In this document: one piece after another, positions 58,018-64,000 of the stretch
Layout: every line of letters begins with the position of its first letter
Numbering within the stretch: the first letter of the stretch is position 1
Assembly: GCF_036588685.1 (NCBI RefSeq)
Contig: NC_086375.1
Location: 6,937,916 to 7,001,915 of the forward strand
DNA from: Mytilus trossulus
Taxonomy: Eukaryota; Mollusca; Bivalvia; Mytilida; Mytilidae
Length of the DNA: 64,000 bases
Reading direction: 5' to 3'
The notes under the pieces: generated by a model
Told to the model about the DNA's origin: nothing
Databases searched by the model: none
Seen by the model: only the letters and a program-made list of their open reading frames with translations
Program-made: the position numbers and the translations under genes

Positions 58018-59255
58018 ACCGCGAACAACAACAAACGTATTCCATCAACGAAAGACAGCACAGAACAACAACAAACGATTCCATCAACGGCAGATAGCAC
58101 AGAACAACAACAACTGAATTCCACCAACGACAGACAGCACAGAACAACAACAAACGATTCCATCAACGGCATATAGCACAGAACAACAACAAACGATTCC
58201 ATCAACAACAGATAGCACAGAACAACAACAAACGATTCCATCAACGACATATAGCACAGAACAACAACAAACGATTCCATCAACGACATATAGCACAGAA
58301 CAACAACAAACGATTCCATCAACGGCATATAGCCCAGAACAACAACAAACGATTCCATCAACGACATATAGCACAGAACAACAACAAACGATTCCATCAA
58401 CGACATATAGCACAGAACAACAACAAACGATTCCATCAACGGCATATAGCCCAGAACAACAACAACATCGAAAAACGGCACAGAACAACAACGAACGTAT
58501 TCCATCAACGACAGACGGCACAGAACAACAATAAACGTATTCCATCAACGACAGACAGCACAGAACAACAACAAACGATTCCATCAACCATAGATAGCGA
58601 AGAACAACAACAAACGGATTCCATCAACGACAGACACTCAGAACAACAACAAACGTATTTCATCAACGACAGACGGCCCAGAACAACAACAACAACAACG
58701 AAAAACGGCACATAACTACAATGAACGTATTCCATCAACGATAGACGGCACAGAACAACAACAAACGCACTCAAGCAACGACACACACCACAAGACATCA
58801 ACGAACGTATTCCATCAACGACAGACACCATAGAACATCAACAAACGTATTCCATCAACGGCAGACACCACAGAACAACAACAAACGTATTCCATCAAAG
58901 ACAGACGGCTAAGAACAACAACAACGAAAGACTACACAGAACAACAACGAACGTATTCCATCAACGACAGACACCACAGAACAACATCAAACGTGTTCCA
59001 TCAATGACACACCACAGAACATCCACAAAAATATTCCATCAACGACAGACAGCCCAGAACAACAACAACAACGAAAGACGGCACAGAGCTACAACGAATG
59101 TATTCCATCAACGACAGACACCACAGAACAACACCAAACGTATACCATCAACGACAGACACCACAGAACCACAACAAACGTATTCCATCAACGACAGACG
59201 GCACAACACAACAAACGTATTCCATCAACGACAGACACCACAGAACATTATTAAC
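58018..59255 (+). repeat. 39-bp minisatellite, about 31 copies
   Basis: The unit is ACAGAACAACAACAAACG(A/T)(A/T)TTCCATCAACGACA(G/T)A in several variants, 39 bp in the central part (58080-58460) and irregular elsewhere. Because 39 is a multiple of three, the minus strand stays open in two frames (174 and 167 codons, repeat VVVLCYMSLMESF). No promoter, splice context or signal peptide supports a gene. Confidence 0.9.
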
Positions 59256-59379
59256 AGTGACGCAGTCGTGTCATAAATCCTGCACGTCGTTAAATAATTT
59301 TCAAAATTCCTGTTCAATTATTCATTCTCATGACAATGACGGTATTTAAAGGCTATTTAAAAATACTTGAACTACATTA

Positions 59380-59560
59380 GTAGTTATCAAAGTTACCAGG
59401 CTTACAAGCTGATTACTAGACGCGCGTATCGTTTACACAAGACTCATCAGTGACGCTCAAATCAAAATAGGTAGAAAGTACAAAGTTGAAGAGCTTTGAG
59501 GACACACAAACTCCAAAAAGTTATGCCAAATTCGGCTAAGTTAATCTTTGCCTGGGATAA
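59380..59560 (+). repeat. Dispersed mussel repeat, 'GATTACTAGACGCGCGTATC' type
   Basis: ACGCGCGTATCGTTTACACA, GACTCATCAGTGACGCTCAA, GTTGAAGAGCTTTGAGGACA and TTATGCCAAATTCGGCTAAG are words I know from a common bivalve repeat. No coding capacity. Confidence 0.6.
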
Positions 59561-59807
59561 AAAAATCCCAAGTATTTCGAATAAGTCACACTTTTGTAAA
59601 ATGGATACGACATAACACATTATCCAACCGAAACCACCAACAGAAACATAAATACATAAATGAATATTGGATGTATAAAATACCGAGACATATACGAGTC
59701 ATTCACACTCGTTAAAATAGTCATATTCGAGATAAGGTCACGTTCGGTGCTTATCAGACAGACGACTGAGATATTAAACCACAATCTAAGACGTGGTAAA
59801 AATGACA

Positions 59808-59945
59808 TCAGTTAGTTTAGACGTGATAAGAATGCCGTCAGTTAGTTTAGACGTGATAAAAATGTCTTCAGTTAGTTTAGACGTAATAGAAATGCCCTAG
59901 TTTAGTTAAGATGTGGTTAAAATATCCCTAGTTGGTTAAGACACA
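59808..59945 (+). repeat. About four copies of a 32-bp tandem repeat
   Basis: CAGTTAGTTTAGACGTGATA, then AAAATGCCGT, recurs four times with increasing divergence to the right (CTAGTTGGTTAAGACACAG). Confidence 0.8.
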
Positions 59946-59999
59946 GAAAGATCAACCGATTTGTGGTTGCATCCATATAATTGTCTATTCAAGGTGGTA

Positions 60000-60440
60000 A
60001 GGGAATCTACAATAAAAATAATAGAATATGTTCATACTTTGCCAAAACTAAGAATCTATTGATATATGTTAAAAAATTTCAGAGAAATGATAGGTCACCG
60101 TGCATTTTCTCCAGCTACAGGTGGTGACAAATTGACACATTCTGTATGGATAATACAGGAAAAAGCACCATTATGTAATTAGAAGCTAAATGATAGAATT
60201 TTAAAATAAAATGCGAGAAGATAGCTTTTATTAATGATTCAAGAATATCAAAAGAAAAAATAGGGTCACCGTGCATTTTTTTTTAGCTAAAAACAAAATA
60301 GCAAAATTCCATGTAGATACCTTCAGGAAATGCACTATTTCAGAGTTACCCCCTCTCCCCTCCCCCCCCCCCCCGCTTTCTATCTAAAAATATAAAAAAA
60401 TCAAGCAGAAATAATATTAATGTTTATAAGTTATAATCTA
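60000..60440 (-). repeat. Old dispersed repeat with poly(C) run
   Basis: Two AGGTCACCGTGCATTTT words (60092, 60265) and AAAATTCCATGTAGATACCT match, in reverse complement, the element in FAS1 intron 1 (8090-8700). A poly(C) run lies at about 60361-60374. Confidence 0.6.
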
Positions 60441-61033
60441 ATAAAATTCTTCTTTTAAATGCGATTTCGCATTCAGTTATCGGCACCAAATTTTGCTAAC
60501 TTGATTGAAAATCTTGCCCTTAGATTGTCTGTCTTTTACAATACAAGATGGCGAACGACACCCATACCACTTTAATAAAACTGAACATGATGATATACTA
60601 CTTGTAAGCCATTTGTTATTTTTTGCGTTTTTTTTTAAATCAATAATATTTACAAACATTGTTTATCCTTGTTTAATGATATATAATTGCATTAATCAAC
60701 CAATATGATTTGACACAATTTATTATAACTTATATTAAATCCTCTCCTTACATATGCATATACAATAAACACATATGATTACAACAGATACATTAAAATA
60801 TAAATTCAGTTATATAAAATAAGAAAAATACAATTAGTCGTACTTTTACATAGTTAAACAAGAGCAACAACAAAAAGCAAACAAAAACAAACTAACAAAC
60901 AAAAAATAAAAAAAAAACCAAACTAACGGGACAGACAAGACAAAACTTCTGAAATCCAATGTTAATCTTCTTGTCTGTTTAATATAACGATACGTCCGTT
61001 GAAAGCGAATTTAAACAAAGTGTTTTAATTAAA

Positions 61034-61105
61034 TAGATATAGGAAGATGTGGTGTGAGTGCCAATCAGACAACTCTCCATCCAAATAACAATTTAACATA
61101 TTTAT
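61034..61105 (+). repeat. Dispersed mussel repeat, short piece
   Basis: GATATAGGAAGATGTGGTGT and CCAATCAGACAACTCTCCAT followed by CCAAATAACAATTTAA. Only the left end of the element is present. Confidence 0.8.
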
Positions 61106-61454
61106 TAAAAGTGAATTGGGAAACAAGTTTTGAAACTGATATTATTCCCGATATATTCGTTTTTAAAATAAATTATTTGATTCGAATTATCTTGAAAACC
61201 TTGCTTCAAACGGGAATTGAAAAATAACAGTTCCTATGACAATTATACCTCATCTTCTTTTATCTTTATAGGAATATCTTTTAAAAACAGGCTGAATCCA
61301 TATATATATAATTTCAATTGAATTTCAAATAATCGCATCCTAAGACCTATTATTTAAAAGATATAAGTTTAAATATCATGAAATTAAGTATTTGTATATG
61401 TATTCTTAAATAGTGTTTTGTTTAAAATGTTGGATGTACACACATAACGTCGAT

Positions 61455-63646
61455 TTATCTCAGTTCAGCTTTAAGTCGGTATGGCGATGGTGACGTTGTT
61501 ACTGTGGATATTCCTTCAAATGATAAAATATCATCTGGATCGACCTTAGAGAATTCAAACCTATGAAGAAGGTTTGAAAATAAGAGAAACAACTCTGACC
61601 GTGCTAACGATTCTCCAGGGCAGATACGTGGGCCTGTAATACAAAATAAAATCAGTCAGTGAGTAAATGAAATAAAGACAACAGTAGTATACCAGTGTTC
61701 AAAAGTCATAAATCGATTGAGAGAAACAAATCCGGTCTACAAACTAAAACCGAGGGAAACACAAAATCTACAACAGGAAAACAAAGGAACATCAGGAACA
61801 CTGTAGTGCAACAAAACAAACGACAACATACATATAAAACGTAATCTATGTTGCTTATTCTTTAGTTTTCTATGTTGTGTCATGTGTAATATTGTTTGTC
61901 TGTTTGTCTTTTCATTTTTAGCCATGGCGTTGTCAGTTTGTTTTCAATTTATGAGTTTGACTGTCCCTCTGGTATCTTTCTTCCCTCTTTTATGTTTCTG
62001 AAGAGATTTTTTTTATATACCTTCTTCACGATTTTATGAACCTGAACATAAGAAAGTCAGAAATTCATAAAAACCCTAGCCTGCAACGTTATGAGCATAT
62101 ATGACCAACAGTATCCTAAACAGGGAAGTAACGTTATGAGCATTTATGACCAACAGTATCCTAAACAGGGAAGTAACGTTATGAGCATATATGACCAACA
62201 GTATCCTAAACAGGGAAGTAACGTTATGAGCATTTATGACCAACAGTATCATAAACAGGGAAGCAACATTATGAGCATTTATGACCAACAGTATCCTAAA
62301 CAGGGAAGTAACGTTATGAGCATTTATGACCAACAGTATCCTAAACAGGGAAGTAACGTTATGAGCATATATGACCAACAGTATCCTAAACAGGGAAGTA
62401 ACGTTATGAGCATATGTGACCAACAGTATCCTAATCAGGGAAGTAACGTTATGAGCACATATGACCAACAGTATCCTAAACAGGTAAGCAACGTTATGAG
62501 CATATGTGACCAACAGTATCCTAAACAGGGAAGTAACGTTATGAGCATATATGACCAACAGTATCCTAAACAGGGAAGTAACGTTATGAGCATATATGAC
62601 CAACAGTATCCTAAACAGGGAAGTAACGTTATGAGCATATATGACAAACAGTATCCTAAACAGGGAAGCAACGTTATGAGCATATATGACCAACAGTATC
62701 CTAAACAGGGAAGTAACGTTATGAGCATATATGACCAACAGTATCCTAAACAGGAAAGTAACGTTATGAGCATATATGACCAACAGTATCCTAAACAGGG
62801 AAGCAACGTTATGAGCATATATGACCAACAGTATCCTAAACAGGGAAGCAACATTCATCCAAGGTCAATTTGGCCGAAGGGAGTTAAAACACGAGTTTCT
62901 TAATAATTTCTTGATTTATGCACGGGAAATTTGAAATAAGCAAATGCAATAATAAAATTAAAAACCAATTGTTCAGAGAACAATTGAAAGTCTTTCCACA
63001 CCAAAGAAATTTGGATAAGAAGGTAGTTTCTTCATACTGATGCGATAAATGATGGTTTAATTATCTTTTTGAGTGATGTAAGGGAGATAATATGCTACTT
63101 CCGGTGAAATGAATGTCACATCCGGTCTCATATGATAGCTTCTTTCACACTGATTCCAAAAATATCTAGTTTCTATATACTTTTGTATGTAGAATGGGAG
63201 ATAATTGGCCACTTCCGGTTTGTTGGAAGTCATTGTTAGTCTTCAGTAATCTGTTTTATGAATCTACATGACAAAATATATGGATTCTGGGTACTTTTAG
63301 CTGAAAAAATTGCAAAAAAAAAGCTACTTCCGGTTTTCTAAAGGTCATTTCCGGTAGCCATTTCATGTTTGTTTTCTTGGAGTAGTTGGCTATTGGCCGT
63401 TGCCGTTTTTTGTTGTACTGTTTACTGCTTTTGGGTAACTTACAACATCCTTTTTGTGTACTTTTAGTACATCAAATAACTAAATATGTTGACTAGTCTT
63501 TTATCTTTTACTCATTCTGATAATTGAGAAAGAAAAATTGTTTTCCTACATGTATTGGACAGTCTTTGTATTTCCATCAAAGTAGCCTCGGTGTAGGACA
63601 AATGCCGTCTATCAGATAATCGAACCATTCTACCTGGTCCTACTAC
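61455..63646 (-). CDS. Cytochrome P450 (CYP2-like), last exons, one apparently missing
   Basis: Two minus-strand exons. The upstream one, 63550-63646 (acceptor TTTCAG, donor GTAGGA), encodes the K-helix region: VVGPGRMVRLSDRRHLSYTE, then ATLMEIQRLSNT, with the ExxR motif as E-I-Q-R. The last one, 61455-61633 (acceptor TTACAG, ending in TAA), encodes the haem-binding loop GPRICPGESLARSELFLLFS with the thiolate Cys, then NLLHRFEFS and a normal C-terminus. Known P450s need about 60 residues between these parts (the PERF region and the FxxG start of the haem loop). The phases (1 leaving, 1 entering) would allow direct joining, but that would remove essential sequence. I searched 61634-63549 on the minus strand and saw no such exon, so the copy may be a pseudogene or carry a deletion. 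Earlier exons lie beyond 64000. P450s are ER-bound mono-oxygenases. Confidence 0.8.
61670..62010 (-). repeat. Dispersed mussel repeats in the P450 intron
   Basis: 61670-61840 matches 57600-57790. 61940-61995 (GAGTTTGACTGTCCCTCTGG, TATCTTTC) resembles 57418-57450. Non-coding. Confidence 0.7.
62085..62849 (+). repeat. 17-copy 45-bp minisatellite between the P450 exons
   Basis: Exactly 765 bp of the 45-bp unit AACGTTATGAGCATATATGA, CCAACAGTATCCTAAACAGG, GAAGT. Copies differ by few bases, so it is young. Both strands are open through it (270 and 260 codons) since 45 is a multiple of three. On the P450 strand each unit reads CTTCCCTGTTTAG|GATACTG, which resembles a 3' splice site. Confidence 0.95.
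63075..63370 (+). repeat. Degenerate ~115-bp tandem repeat with ACTTCCGGT words
   Basis: GGGAGATAAT and (C/T)ACTTCCGGT recur near 63095, 63212 and 63326, about 115 bases apart, each followed by a second (T/C)CCGGT or GTCAT word. I know similar sequence as a common bivalve repeat. It lies in the P450 intron. Confidence 0.65.
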
Positions 63647-63714
63647 CTGAAAGGAAAAAGAGTTTGGTGGATTACTAATCCCCTTAGTTATCAATAGTTT
63701 CTCTTTCCCTTAAG

Positions 63715-64000
63715 GTGGATGGGGTGTCTAAATTATAATCCATAGAATTTTTTAATAATTTGCCAAAATGTAGTTTACATCATGCTTAAAAAAAAGAATG
63801 GGTCACGGGGCTTATTTCACGCTACACGGTGTTCATAATTGACAGATTGTGTTTACATTATGCATGGAAAAACCTAATTTTCTGCAATAAAGCGTAAACT
63901 ACACCATATAATTTTGAGATAACAGATGACAAGATAGCTTTTTAGTGGTATGCTTGAAACTGAAGTTAAGAAAAAGAAAAAAAATGGCTTCACCGGACCC
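63715..64000 (-). repeat. Old dispersed repeat, partial
   Basis: TTTGCCAAAATGTAGTTTAC, GGGTCACGGGGCTTATTTCA and TGGCTTCACCGGACCC follow the family seen at 2790-3200 and 60000-60440. No P450 exon was seen in this end of the window. Confidence 0.5.

Noticed and set aside
57984..58831. Cys-rich membrane proteins on the minus strand
   Set aside because: They are translations of the 39-bp minisatellite in several frames, without any supporting gene signals.
62860..62900. Missing P450 exon end (minus-strand words reading RVLTPFG)
   Set aside because: Only seven residues fit, stops lie close on both sides, no donor follows in the right phase, and GGCCGAAGGGAGTTAAAAC resembles a common mollusc repeat word.
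62091..62903. Protein of 15-residue repeats (MSIYDQQYPKQGSNV)
   Set aside because: Both strands are equally open because of the 45-bp period, the repeat lies in a P450 intron, and there is no start context or signal peptide.

Overview
The window is nuclear DNA of a bivalve, most likely a marine mussel (Mytilus or a close relative). Genes are split by introns with GT..AG borders, the sequence is AT-rich, and it is full of short dispersed repeats I recognise from mussel genomes (for example the family with the core CCAATGAGACAACTCTCCAT). No bacterial, organellar, rRNA, tRNA or CRISPR features were seen. The species assignment is an inference.

Four genes can be supported. (1) 7135-11813 (+): a complete five-exon gene for a secreted protein with two fasciclin (FAS1) domains, with a TATA box. 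(2) 15799-39363 (+): a four-exon gene for a small type I membrane protein of the CYYR1/Shisa-like adaptor kind: signal peptide, tiny Cys/Tyr-rich ectodomain, one membrane helix, Pro-rich tail with PPPY motifs. (3) 41087-43575 (+): a tandem paralogue of gene 2, exons 1-3 only; no tail exon was found. (4) 61455-63646 (-): two exons of a cytochrome P450 (K-helix and haem-binding exons) with the expected middle exon missing.

The outstanding feature is the third intron of gene 2. About 19.6 kb (18945-38542) is a tandem array of roughly 200 copies of a ~96-bp unit. Each unit is a copy of the last ~70 bases of the membrane-helix exon plus the first ~25 bases of the intron, so almost every unit carries a full 5' splice-site consensus, CACC|GTAAGTATAT. 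The same kind of expansion, a tandem repeat spanning an exon end and its donor, occurs on a smaller scale after exon 2 of the same gene (46-bp unit, 16985-18260) and after exon 3 of the paralogue (43588-43965, continuing in decayed form to 46253). Three donor-spanning arrays in two sister genes is a pattern I do not know to be described. A 1,623-codon open frame inside the large array is best explained by the unit length being a multiple of three, not by a real protein.

The rest is repeat-rich intergenic or intronic DNA: two broken LINE fragments; a 2.1-kb element with inverted ends (44007-46122) that split one of the donor copies; MITE-like elements with visible target duplications (53687-53838, 54307-54781) or hairpin form; a ~490-bp inverted duplication (48685-49172 and 56484-56977); and minisatellites of 45, 39, 32 and 45 bp units. 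The 17-copy 45-bp minisatellite at 62085-62849 sits exactly between the two P450 exons.
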